Source of the DNA: Bacteroides sp. CAG:1060
Lineage (GTDB): Bacteria; Bacteroidota; Bacteroidia; Bacteroidales; UBA932
NCBI GenBank assembly: GCA_000432655.1
Contig: HF986336.1
Span: 7,038-19,231 of the forward strand
DNA length: 12,194 nucleotides
Direction of reading: 5' to 3'
In this document: piece by piece, positions 1-5,693 of the stretch
Layout: each line of letters starts with the position of its first letter
Position numbering within the stretch: position 1 is the stretch's first letter
Position numbers and translations under genes: made by a program
Notes under the pieces: generated by a model
What the model saw: only the letters and a program-made list of their open reading frames with translations
Databases searched by the model: none
Told to the model about the DNA's origin: nothing

Positions 1-1
1 C

Positions 2-748
2 TGCCGACTGGTATCAGTAGTGCTTCTTTTCATTATCCTGAAGAAAAAGCACATCCCGTCATTTCCTAAATCGCTGTTCAAGCCGTTCCCGTGGCAGGAA
101 CTTCGGAACCTTCTCAAAATCGGCATACCTTCCGCAGGCGAACAGATGTCATACAGCCTGAGTCAGGTGGTAATATCTTATTTTATCAATATGATCAGTG
201 ACCAGGCGCTCGCTACCAGGACATACTGTGTGAATATCGTGATGTTCACTTACATATTCGGTATTGCCATGGCACAGAGCGGCGCCATCTGCATAGGTCA
301 TCTTGTAGGAATGCGCAAGACAAAAGCAGCATTTGCCCTTGGCAAGAGGGTGATGATCTGCTCCGTAGGCGTATCAGTAAGTCTTTCATTGATAACGGCA
401 TGCGCCGGAAAAGCCATATTGTCTTTCCTGACTTCGGACCCTTGGATAATCCGGACCGGCTCCATTATTCTGTTCGTGGACGTGGTACTGGAAATCGGCC
501 GGGCAATAAATATGTTCGCAGTCAATGCCCTTCGCAGTGCCGGGGACATCTACTTCCCGGTAGCACTCGGAATCGTAGTCATGTGGACCGTCGCGGTATT
601 CGGAAGCTGGTTTCTCGGCATTCATCTCGGACTTGGACTTGTCGCGATGTGGGTGGCATTCCTTCTGGACGAAAACATACGCGGCTTCGTGTTTGTCAAG
701 AGATGGAAAAGCATGAAGTGGGCGGGCAAGGATTTCGTCAGTGCATAA
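2..748 (+). CDS. MATE family efflux transporter, C-terminal part (5' end outside window)
   Basis: The reading frame is open from base 2 to the TAA at 746-748 and has no start codon of its own, so the gene begins left of the window. About 248 residues are visible, roughly the C-terminal half of a MATE (NorM/DinF-like) Na+ or H+ driven multidrug exporter of the inner membrane. The protein is mostly hydrophobic helices with short charged loops. Family features include the loop KIGIPSAGEQMSYSLSQ at the start of the second bundle, FAVNALRSAGDIYFPV, and the typical ending GLGLVAMWVAFLLDENIRG followed by a basic tail. The substrate cannot be told from sequence. The gene converges with the lipoprotein gene on the other strand, and the hairpin between them begins just after the stop codon. 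Confidence 0.93.
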   Translation, partial: CRLVSVVLLFIILKKKHIPSFPKSLFKPFPWQELRNLLKIGIPSAGEQMSYSLSQVVISYFINMISDQALATRTYCVNIVMFTYIFGIAMAQSGAICIGHLVGMRKTKAAFALGKRVMICSVGVSVSLSLITACAGKAILSFLTSDPWIIRTGSIILFVDVVLEIGRAINMFAVNALRSAGDIYFPVALGIVVMWTVAVFGSWFLGIHLGLGLVAMWVAFLLDENIRGFVFVKRWKSMKWAGKDFVSA

Positions 749-776
749 AAAAGGACCGGTTTTTTATGCCGGTCCC
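747..776 (-). terminator. Rho-independent terminator for the minus-strand lipoprotein gene
   Basis: A 7-bp perfect stem, GGACCGG (753-759) with CCGGTCC (769-775), encloses a 9-base A/T loop. Read on the minus strand the stem is followed directly by TTTTTT (747-752), so it best serves the lipoprotein gene ending at 801. On the plus strand the tail is only CTTGAATATAAC, so it is a weaker terminator for the MATE gene. Confidence 0.75.
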
Positions 777-800
777 TTGAATATAACTTTCTATTACAAG

Positions 801-1862
801 TTATTTTACTTCTACATACATATAGAGCGACTTGAGTGTCACCGTGATGGTATGTCCGCCGTTCTCGTAGCAGACTACGATGTCTGAATCAAATCCTCCA
901 GGACGACCGTTCTTCTCAACATAGTCAATTGCGTCCTGCTGGCTCTTGAACTCGCCCTGAGCTGTTCCGAATGATGCCGTGTATGCCTTTGAGAATGTAC
1001 CAAGGCCAAGGGCAGCGTCTCCGCTTGCATAGCTTTTCCAGATGGCCAATTCCTTAGCCTTGTCATTGTAATACTCGTAGTTAAGGGTGGCTTTCATTCC
1101 GGTGATATTCTTGAATTCGGTATCAGCGTTTACATCCATGTGGAAAATATTGCCGGCCGGATCTTTCACATAATCAAAATATATATAATTGGTACCCCAG
1201 GCTGAAAGCTTGTTACCAAGAATATAGTTTTGAGAAGCAAATGTAGTGCAGTCTGCACCGATCATCGCTGATGCATCAGCATAGTCAAGATCATACCAGC
1301 TTCTGAGAATGCTGAGAACAAACTCTTCGTCATAAAGACCAGGTACAAGATAAACGCGCTCCGGGGCAAAATTGAAAATAGGGCATACTACACTATCATC
1401 TGTGCCTTTCTCGGCTACAAGGCTGATAGTCTCCTCTATCGTCTGCTTCAACCCACCTCCTATCTTACCATTGAATTTTGTTCCGAAGAACGTACCAAGC
1501 TTCAAATCGTCCGTGTGACCCATAAAATAGTCCCACAGCTCTCTTGACTTTGTTTCGTCCTCAAGGCTGGCATCAAAACTTATTATCATGCCATGCTTAT
1601 CGGAATTGACCGTCAATTCCATGTCATATGTGCTTTCCGAGATCTTGAGAACAGCATTGAAAGAAACGGTACCTTCTTCCGCATCAATCTCGTCCTGATA
1701 CTTTTCGTTTGCCCTTACAAACGCATCAAAATCTGTCCCGATGCAGCTTGCGAGCTCGCTACAGTTGATATCCAATCTTTCAACCGGAGTAGACTGCTTG
1801 TTGCAAGAAACTCCGAATATAGCGGCACAGATGCCGAATGTCATTAATAAACTTTTTTTCAT
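801..1862 (-). CDS. Unrecognised secreted lipoprotein with two tandem related halves
   Basis: 353 residues. The N-terminus (MKK, hydrophobic stretch, GVSC with Cys20) is a lipoprotein signal peptide, so the mature protein should be lipid-anchored in the envelope. Residues after Cys20 (NKQSTPVER) have no clear acidic surface-export signal. I do not recognise the family; related domains occur in Bacteroidota proteins annotated only as DUFs. Reading the protein against itself shows a duplication: residues about 31-187 resemble about 191-353. Matching stretches include SCIGTDFDAFVRAN with SAMIGADCTTFASQN, ELWDYF...LKLGTFFGTKF with AIWKSY...LGLGTFSKAY, and EETISLVAEKGTDDSVVC with QDAIDYVEKNGRPGGFDSDIVVC. 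Both halves look beta-rich. The start is supported by a promoter 21 bases upstream and by the signal peptide. A terminator follows the gene, so it is probably monocistronic. Confidence 0.85.
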   Translation of the reverse strand: MKKSLLMTFGICAAIFGVSCNKQSTPVERLDINCSELASCIGTDFDAFVRANEKYQDEIDAEEGTVSFNAVLKISESTYDMELTVNSDKHGMIISFDASLEDETKSRELWDYFMGHTDDLKLGTFFGTKFNGKIGGGLKQTIEETISLVAEKGTDDSVVCPIFNFAPERVYLVPGLYDEEFVLSILRSWYDLDYADASAMIGADCTTFASQNYILGNKLSAWGTNYIYFDYVKDPAGNIFHMDVNADTEFKNITGMKATLNYEYYNDKAKELAIWKSYASGDAALGLGTFSKAYTASFGTAQGEFKSQQDAIDYVEKNGRPGGFDSDIVVCYENGGHTITVTLKSLYMYVEVK

Positions 1863-1882
1863 TTTTTGAGTGAAATTTTCCG

Positions 1883-1914
1883 CGAAGATACGACTATTCG
1901 GGCTATTTTACAAA
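1883..1914 (-). promoter_or_regulatory. Bacteroidota-type promoter of the lipoprotein gene
   Basis: On the minus strand TTTG (1911-1914) is followed after 20 bases by TATCTTCG (1883-1890), close to the -7 consensus TAnnTTTG. The predicted start is near 1876, leaving a leader of about 14 bases before the ATG at 1862. The 68-base gap between the small membrane protein gene and this gene therefore probably holds an independent promoter. Confidence 0.6.
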
Positions 1915-1931
1915 TAGCACAATGCGCTAAT

Positions 1932-2336
1932 TCAACGATTTTTCAGATGATTGAACATGAACCTGAAGGCAGCGAAAAGAAGCATTGGGCCAAGTCCGGA
2001 ATAGAAAGACGCCGTGAACTCCATCGGCAGTCCGGGAATAAACTTAAGGGAGATGCCAAGGCATAGCATAAATATGATAAGGACCCACCCTCTGAGAGGA
2101 AATGTGTGCCAGAGACTCGTTTTTTGCGGTTGAGCGGCGATAAGGGCGGAATACTTGTCAACGGCTCCGCGAAACATGAAAAAGAAACATGCCAGAACGA
2201 ATACGGTGATAAGCATAAGCCACCAAAGACTATGCGCCGGCATAAGCATATAGGCCTTTACACCCTTGACGCTTATGATAACCCCGGGAATGCCCCACAA
2301 GGCAGAAGCAACGTAATAGAGAGCGTTTTTATTCAT
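1932..2336 (-). CDS. Small four-helix membrane protein, function unknown
   Basis: 134 residues from the ATG at 2334-2336. The frame is open upstream to 2489, but the extra N-terminus (charged, Cys-rich, unlike a membrane protein) is not credible, while the chosen start gives MNKNALYYVASALWGIPGV with a helix beginning at once. Hydrophobic helices are predicted by eye at residues about 5-24, 37-55, 83-101 and 107-127. A polar loop lies at about 57-78, and an HTFPLRGW motif sits before helix 3. The C-terminus is basic (NHLKNR), which suggests it is cytoplasmic. I recall similar small inner-membrane proteins in Bacteroidales annotated as hypothetical, but no function can be assigned. It lies just upstream of the lipoprotein gene on the same strand, separated by 69 bases containing that gene's own promoter. 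Confidence 0.75.
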   Translation of the reverse strand: MNKNALYYVASALWGIPGVIISVKGVKAYMLMPAHSLWWLMLITVFVLACFFFMFRGAVDKYSALIAAQPQKTSLWHTFPLRGWVLIIFMLCLGISLKFIPGLPMEFTASFYSGLGPMLLFAAFRFMFNHLKNR

Positions 2337-2353
2337 AAAAGTGGTTTTATTTG

Positions 2354-2384
2354 TGAAATTAAGCAAAATTTCTCTATCCGCAAC
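2354..2384 (-). promoter_or_regulatory. Weak candidate promoter of the small membrane protein gene
   Basis: On the minus strand GTTG (2381-2384) precedes TAATTTCA (2354-2361) by 19 bases. Spacing fits the Bacteroidota promoter, but both boxes carry mismatches to TTTG and TAnnTTTG. It would start transcription near 2347, about 10 bases before the ATG. Confidence 0.3.
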
Positions 2385-2386
2385 AT

Positions 2387-2407
2387 CCCTGCACGGACAT
2401 AGCAGGG
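2387..2407. other. Short hairpin CCCTGC/GCAGGG
   Basis: A perfect 6-bp inverted repeat (2387-2392 with 2402-2407) has a 9-base loop. It lies between the start of the small membrane protein gene and the accessory island. Neither strand has a clear T-tract after it, so I do not call it a terminator. Confidence 0.35.
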
Positions 2408-2424
2408 GCGAGATATCTTTATGG

Positions 2425-2533
2425 TGGGTATCTGGACTGCCCAGCTCCCAGGCGATGCTGAAGAAGTACATCAAGGCCGACAATCTCAAGGTCGTCGAGA
2501 AGCTTCACCGACAGATACGACTACTTCAAGTAA
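2425..2533 (+). pseudogene. Probable 3' remnant of an unidentified gene
   Basis: A short stretch with coding character but no intact gene. From 2455 one frame reads MLKKYIKADNLKVVEKL, with C- or G-ending codons much like the Fic gene. After a frame change near 2500 the reading continues SFTDRYDYFK and stops at TAA (2531-2533). This looks like the tail of a lysine-rich protein broken by a small indel, and I do not recognise the parent. The segment ends about 106 bases before the Fic start codon and probably belongs to the same acquired island. Confidence 0.3.
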
Positions 2534-2587
2534 TCTGCCTCATTCGGGTTGTTTTCTGCATCATTTTGCAAAATTTGATGCAGATAA

Positions 2588-2619
2588 TTCGTTTTTGAGG
2601 TAGAAAAACACTATATTTG
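2588..2619 (+). promoter_or_regulatory. Promoter of the Fic gene
   Basis: An exact -7 box TATATTTG (2612-2619) lies about 20 bases upstream of the ATG at 2640. A near-consensus -33 box TTCG (2588-2591) sits 20 bases before it. A perfect TTTG also occurs, but only 14 bases before the -7 box. The -7 element is convincing and the -33 choice is uncertain. Confidence 0.6.
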
Positions 2620-2639
2620 CCCAGTAAACAGAACGCGCT

Positions 2640-3674
2640 ATGCACGAATTTGATTTCATAAACCGCCCGAAATATCTACTCACTCCGGAGGTCGTTGCCC
2701 TGCTGACCCGGCTCCACGAGTGTCGGGGACGTCAGGAACTCTTCATCGAAGCAGAGCCGGATATCCTCACAGCTTTACTGGAGGTCGCCAAGATCCAGAG
2801 TACCGACGCATCCAACCGCATCGAGGGCATCTATACAACCGACGAACGCCTGAAGGCCATAGTCCAGGAAAAAGTGAAACCCCGTAACCGCAATGAAGAG
2901 GAAATCTCCGGCTATCGTGACGTGCTGGCAACCATCCACGAATCCTACGAGTACATAGCTCCGCGACCTAATAACATCCTTCAGTTGCACCGAGATCTCT
3001 ATTCCTTCAGCAGCAGCGCAGTGGGTGGCACTTACAAGAACTCTGACAACATCATTGCGGAAAAACTCGCAGACGGCACTGAAACCGTCCGCTTCCGTCC
3101 GGTCCCAGCCTTTCAAACGGCAGATACCATGCTGAACCTCTGCACCAGATACAACGAGGCCATCGAGGCCGGCACCTACGATCCGCTTCTTCTGATGCCG
3201 ATATTCATCCTGGACTTCCTCTGCATCCACCCCTTCAATGACGGTAACGGCCGTATGAGCCGCCTCCTGACGCTCCTTCTCCTGTACCGCGCAGGATTCA
3301 TCGTGGGCAAGTACATCAGTATCGAGATGCTCATCGAGAAGAGCAAGGACTCCTACTACGAGGCTCTCCAGGCCAGTTCCCAGAATTGGCACGAAGACGT
3401 GAACAATTATCTTCCCTTCCTCAAGTATATGCTAGGGGTCGTGGTCAAAGCTTACAACGAGTTTGAAGACCGAGTGGAGCACCTACGCTATCGTAAGGTG
3501 TCCAAACCGGAGCGGATCAAGGCCATCATTGAGCGCACTCCGGGCAAGATAACCAAGAAGGATATCTCCCAGGCCTGCCCGGACATCAGCCTCACCACCA
3601 TCGAGCGCACCCTGGCATACCTCCTTGCCGCCGGATACATCGAGAAAACCGGCATCGGCAGGGCCACAGCCTAG
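2640..3674 (+). CDS. Fic family AMP-transferase (class II, with N-terminal inhibitory motif and C-terminal winged helix)
   Basis: 344 residues. Fic proteins transfer AMP (sometimes another nucleotide moiety) to Ser, Thr or Tyr of target proteins. The catalytic loop HPFNDGNGRMSR is intact at residues 197-208, with His197, Asn203, Arg205 and Arg208. An (S/T)xxxE(G/N) inhibitory motif, SNRIEG at 58-63, lies N-terminal to the core, which defines class II autoinhibited Fic proteins in which Glu62 blocks ATP gamma-phosphate binding. A flap segment lies at about 145-159 (DGTETVRFRPVPAF). Residues about 288-340 look like a winged helix-turn-helix, so the protein may bind DNA. The gene has its own promoter and no antitoxin partner, consistent with self-inhibition. 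It stops at TAG four codons short of a plausible native end because of a 15-base insertion. Its C-ending codons look richer than those of the lipoprotein genes to the left, and decayed fragments flank it, suggesting transfer. The target is unknown. Confidence 0.93.
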   Translation: MHEFDFINRPKYLLTPEVVALLTRLHECRGRQELFIEAEPDILTALLEVAKIQSTDASNRIEGIYTTDERLKAIVQEKVKPRNRNEEEISGYRDVLATIHESYEYIAPRPNNILQLHRDLYSFSSSAVGGTYKNSDNIIAEKLADGTETVRFRPVPAFQTADTMLNLCTRYNEAIEAGTYDPLLLMPIFILDFLCIHPFNDGNGRMSRLLTLLLLYRAGFIVGKYISIEMLIEKSKDSYYEALQASSQNWHEDVNNYLPFLKYMLGVVVKAYNEFEDRVEHLRYRKVSKPERIKAIIERTPGKITKKDISQACPDISLTTIERTLAYLLAAGYIEKTGIGRATA

Positions 3675-3701
3675 GGGCCCCCAGCCTATGTGAAGAAATA
3701 A
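3667..3701 (+). other. 15-base in-frame insertion that truncates the Fic C-terminus
   Basis: The hexamer CAGCCT occurs at 3667-3672 and 3682-3687, separated by AGGGGCCCC. Removing one repeat plus the spacer (15 bases, five codons) joins the frame as GRATAYVKK, then TAA at 3699-3701, a usual type of ending for Fic proteins with a winged helix. With the insertion the frame hits TAG at 3672-3674 and loses YVKK. The effect on activity is probably slight. Confidence 0.55.
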
Positions 3702-3706
3702 TCCGA

Positions 3707-3920
3707 CTACAAGTCAAGTATGCCGGATACCGCGAGATACTGACTCCGGTATCCGGTTCTCGTATCCAGCAGGATGCAGCGGGCGTAGATCTTGGTAGGA
3801 TTGAAGATCCAGGCCACAGACTGAGATGTAGTCCGGAATGCACGTGGTCACTTCGGCATCGTTCGCAGTTCCTTCCGCGAGGTAGTTCCGCAGGGCGCCA
3901 GTATCCCAGCAGTTCATTCC
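3707..3920 (-). pseudogene. Frameshifted 3' remnant of an unidentified gene
   Basis: Two adjoining minus-strand frames read as protein and together look like the end of one broken gene. From about 3917 the first frame gives CWDTGALRNYLAEGTANDAE then TTCIPDYISV. A second frame, open from about 3845, gives WIFNPTKIYARCILLDTRTG then YRSQYLAVSGILDL and stops at TAG (3707-3709). Codons in both are strongly C/G-ending, similar to the Fic gene. A frame change near 3810-3840 would join them. I do not recognise the family. The stop lies 6 bases from the readthrough stop of the Fic gene, so the two were convergent neighbours. Confidence 0.4.
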
Positions 3921-4042
3921 GTACCCCAGAAGCCTGTTTTAAGCACGGAGGGCTTCAGAAAACGCGTCGCGTACCCCAGGAGACTGTTTTGAGCACCGAG
4001 CGTCAATTCCGTACCGTAGGAGGGGGTTTCTGGTACCGAATG
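3921..4042. repeat. Three degenerate ~30-base repeats (set A)
   Basis: Units start at 3921, 3971 and 4011. The first two (3921-3950 and 3971-4000) match at 26 of 30 positions, sharing GTACCCCAG, CTGTTTT, AGCAC and GAG. The third (4011-4040) is more diverged, with about 20 of 30 matches to the second, and is bracketed by GTACCG on the left and GGTACCG on the right. Units 1 and 3 follow ATTCC. Spacings are 50 and 40 bases, not multiples of three overall, and stops interrupt the frames, so they are unlikely to be coding. Confidence 0.5.
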
Positions 4043-4180
4043 CTACATCGGCAAAAAGGAGAAAGACCTTGCCTGCGCCGAATTCCTCAAACTGCCTGAA
4101 AAGAGGAGACCATTGCGCAAAGCGCAGCCCGGAATGCTGCCGCGAGCAAGAAAATCACAGTCAAAAAGTTTGCAATGCCT
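4043..4180 (+). other. Open stretch between the two repeat sets, possible decayed coding sequence
   Basis: The frame GTECYIGKKEKDLACAEFLK runs directly from a TAG near 4018 and continues through KLPEKRRPLRKAQPGML. Its first 25 or so codons look protein-like, then composition becomes basic and low in complexity as it enters the set B repeats. No start codon suits it and no family is recognised. It may be a gene fragment or chance. Confidence 0.2.
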
Positions 4181-4280
4181 CCCCAAAGCTACTCAACACC
4201 ACGGAATCTTCGCAGCTAAACCCCAAAGCTACTCAACACCTCCCGAACGAGCCTCGATGCCACCAAAAGCCACTCGCCAT
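4181..4280. repeat. 40-base-spaced direct repeats (set B)
   Basis: The 20-mer CCCCAAAGCTACTCAACACC is present exactly at 4181-4200 and 4221-4240. A diverged third copy starts at 4261 (CACCAAAAGCCACTCGCCAT, one base shifted). The period is exactly 40 bases, and the sequences between are unrelated. The array ends about 40 bases before the tRNA-Cys terminator. Confidence 0.6.
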
Positions 4281-4318
4281 CTATTCTGCATAATTATGCC
4301 CCCACAGATAAAACAAAT

Positions 4319-4340
4319 GCCCCTCAGCTATCTGAAGGGC
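4319..4340 (-). terminator. Terminator of tRNA-Cys
   Basis: On the minus strand GCCCTTCAG (4332-4340) pairs with CTGAGGGGC (4319-4327) through 9 bp including one G-U pair, around a 4-base loop. The T-rich tail ATTTGTTTTATC follows. It begins 8 bases after the tRNA 3' end. Confidence 0.8.
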
Positions 4341-4347
4341 ATTTCGG

Positions 4348-4418
4348 AGGTGCGTAGCGGAATCGAACCACTGTGACAGGTTTTGCAGACCTGCGCCTAA
4401 CCGCTCGGCCAACGCACC
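4348..4418 (-). tRNA. tRNA-Cys (anticodon GCA)
   Basis: The 71-base cloverleaf is complete on the minus strand. The acceptor stem is GGTGCGT/ACGCACC with a T discriminator base, as expected for cysteine tRNAs. The D arm is GCC/GGC, the anticodon arm CAGGT-CTGCAAA-ACCTG gives anticodon GCA, the variable loop is TCAC, and the T arm AGTGG-TTCGATT-CCGCT contains one T-G pair. CCA is not encoded, since TCCG follows the acceptor stem. A promoter lies immediately upstream and a terminator 8 bases downstream, so the gene is transcribed alone. Confidence 0.97.
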
Positions 4419-4429
4419 GTTAGGGAATA

Positions 4430-4460
4430 CAAATATACGCCTTTTTCCTCTATCCACAAA
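4430..4460 (-). promoter_or_regulatory. Promoter of tRNA-Cys
   Basis: On the minus strand TTTG (4457-4460), then 19 bases, then TATATTTG (4430-4437): an exact match to the Bacteroidota housekeeping consensus. The expected start is about 4423, some 5 bases before the mature tRNA 5' end at 4418. Confidence 0.85.
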
Positions 4461-4516
4461 ATTATTTTTCAATAAACCTGCAAAAGCAGCGTTTTATTTG
4501 CCGGCCCCAAAAAAAA

Positions 4517-4547
4517 TTTGACAGAAATTATATTTTATGTATATTGG
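4517..4547 (+). promoter_or_regulatory. Promoter of the plug-domain lipoprotein gene
   Basis: TTTG (4517-4520), 19 bases, then TATATTGG (4540-4547), one mismatch from TAnnTTTG. It fires away from the tRNA-Cys promoter, with 56 bases between the two -33 boxes. The start should lie near 4554, giving a leader of about 20 bases. Confidence 0.75.
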
Positions 4548-4574
4548 GCCCTTGAACACATAAACGATTTTATT

Positions 4575-5018
4575 ATGAAAAGATTGCTCATTTTGACAGC
4601 AGTGGCAGCCATGGTCGCTACTTCTTGCGGAACCTCATACAAATCTTCCGGGATTGGTAATCCGGGAGATGAAGAGTTGAATATCGGTTACGGCAAGACA
4701 ACCAAAGATGACAACAACAGCGCAGTGTCAACCCTTAAGATGCCTAAGCACACGTCTTATTCCAACATCTACCAATACATAGAAGGAAAGGTGCCGGGAG
4801 TGGAAATCATCGGCACGCACTTTCGCGTAAGAGGCGGCCAGACCAACCGCTCTGAAGGCTACGCTTTGGTCCTGGTGGACGGTCTGGAAGTCGAAGATGT
4901 TAGCGGACTGGATCCCAATGTGGTAGAAAGCGTGGATGTGCTCAAAGATGCGGCTTCAGCCTCCATCTATGGCATCAAAGCTGCCAACGGAGTTATCCTT
5001 ATCACCACCAAGAGGTAG
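4575..5018 (+). CDS. Standalone TonB-receptor plug-domain lipoprotein
   Basis: 147 residues from the ATG at 4575, chosen because the promoter -7 box lies downstream of the alternative start near 4518 and because [18 protein letters not shown] is a good lipoprotein signal peptide with Cys18. The rest matches the plug domain of SusC-type TonB-dependent transporters: a [15 protein letters not shown] start (residues 38-52), a VPGVEI segment (73-78), [19 protein letters not shown] (85-103), and the C-terminal signature [17 protein letters not shown] (117-133) then [13 protein letters not shown]. In a receptor this would continue into a 22-strand barrel; here it stops at residue 147. Small plug-only lipoproteins are known from Bacteroidota genomes, but their role is not established. 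The gene has its own promoter and no SusC or SusD neighbour, and its stop is 15 bases from the convergent psd gene. Confidence 0.88.
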   Translation: MKRLLILTAVAAMVATSCGTSYKSSGIGNPGDEELNIGYGKTTKDDNNSAVSTLKMPKHTSYSNIYQYIEGKVPGVEIIGTHFRVRGGQTNRSEGYALVLVDGLEVEDVSGLDPNVVESVDVLKDAASASIYGIKAANGVILITTKR

Positions 5019-5033
5019 AATCCCTCACAAATA

Positions 5034-5693
5034 CTATTCTGACAATTCGGCGAGGACTGTCTCACACGCTCTGACATAGTCCCCTACCTGCACTTTTATG
5101 TCAGCGTCAAGAGGCAGGAACATGTCGATACGTGAGCCGAACTTTATGATACCGCACTGTTCTCCGCTTCGAGCATCAGTGTGCGACTTGCCGTAACATA
5201 CAATGCGACGCGCAAAGCCGCCGGCTATCTGCTTGAAGAACACTTTCTGCCCGGAAGGCGTCACGATTCCGACACAACTGTGCTCGTTTTCTTCCGAAGC
5301 CTTGGGTTTGGAAGCGAAAAAATGCTCCCCCGGATAATACTTATAATAGTCGATACTGCCATCCACCGGCCAGAAATTAGCGTGAACATCGAAAAAATTC
5401 ATATACACTGACAGTTGGATACACTCCTGCTTGAGGTATTCTTTCTCGTACGTTTTTTCAATGATCACCACCCTGCCGTCCGCTACCGACGTCACTATCG
5501 TATCCGACCCTTTGCGCTCCCTTTCCGGAATACGGAAAAACGCGAGCTGCCATATACAGAACCACAGCATCAGCGCCACCACCGGATACACAATCCACGG
5601 AATCTTCACAAATATTATCAATGCTGCCGACACCAGCGCGCTGAATCCGAAGACCAGAGCCAATGTGCCGCGGGAATTTTTATCTATTCTCAT
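5034..5693 (-). CDS. psd: Phosphatidylserine decarboxylase proenzyme
   Basis: 219 residues, the usual length of the short (PSD-A type) form. It decarboxylates phosphatidylserine to phosphatidylethanolamine at the inner membrane. Two N-terminal hydrophobic segments (about 10-30 and 32-54) are followed by FFRIPER (52-58), ADGRV (71-75), FFDVHANFWPVDG (100-112) with His104, and the self-cleavage site FGS at 185-187. Cleavage before Ser187 would create the pyruvoyl cofactor and a small alpha subunit of about 33 residues. The ATG overlaps the cdsA stop as ATGA (5690-5693), so translation is probably coupled. CdsA makes the CDP-diacylglycerol from which phosphatidylserine is formed, and the phosphatidylserine synthase gene needed between them is not in the window. 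The gene converges with the plug lipoprotein gene at 15 bases, with no visible terminator. Confidence 0.95.
   Translation of the reverse strand: MRIDKNSRGTLALVFGFSALVSAALIIFVKIPWIVYPVVALMLWFCIWQLAFFRIPERERKGSDTIVTSVADGRVVIIEKTYEKEYLKQECIQLSVYMNFFDVHANFWPVDGSIDYYKYYPGEHFFASKPKASEENEHSCVGIVTPSGQKVFFKQIAGGFARRIVCYGKSHTDARSGEQCGIIKFGSRIDMFLPLDADIKVQVGDYVRACETVLAELSE

Noticed and set aside
2775..3392. 205-codon open frame on the minus strand inside the Fic gene
   Set aside because: It is fully antisense to a well-conserved Fic gene, has no family features, and its opening reflects the C/G-rich third positions of the sense gene.
4181..4280. CRISPR array
   Set aside because: There are only two exact copies and one diverged copy, the repeat is 20 bases with 20-base spacers, and no cas gene is nearby.
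4069..4376. Overlapping plus-strand open frames between the repeats and the tRNA
   Set aside because: They run through non-coding repeats of 40-base period and antisense through the tRNA terminator and part of the tRNA, and show no family features.
4348..4418. tRNA-Cys as the attachment site of an integrated element
   Set aside because: I found no second copy of the tRNA 3' end in the window and no integrase gene, so the island cannot be tied to it.
4475..4510. Terminator CTGC-AAAA-GCAG followed by a T-rich run, upstream of the plug gene
   Set aside because: The stem is only 4 bp and no gene ends there; it lies between two divergent promoters.
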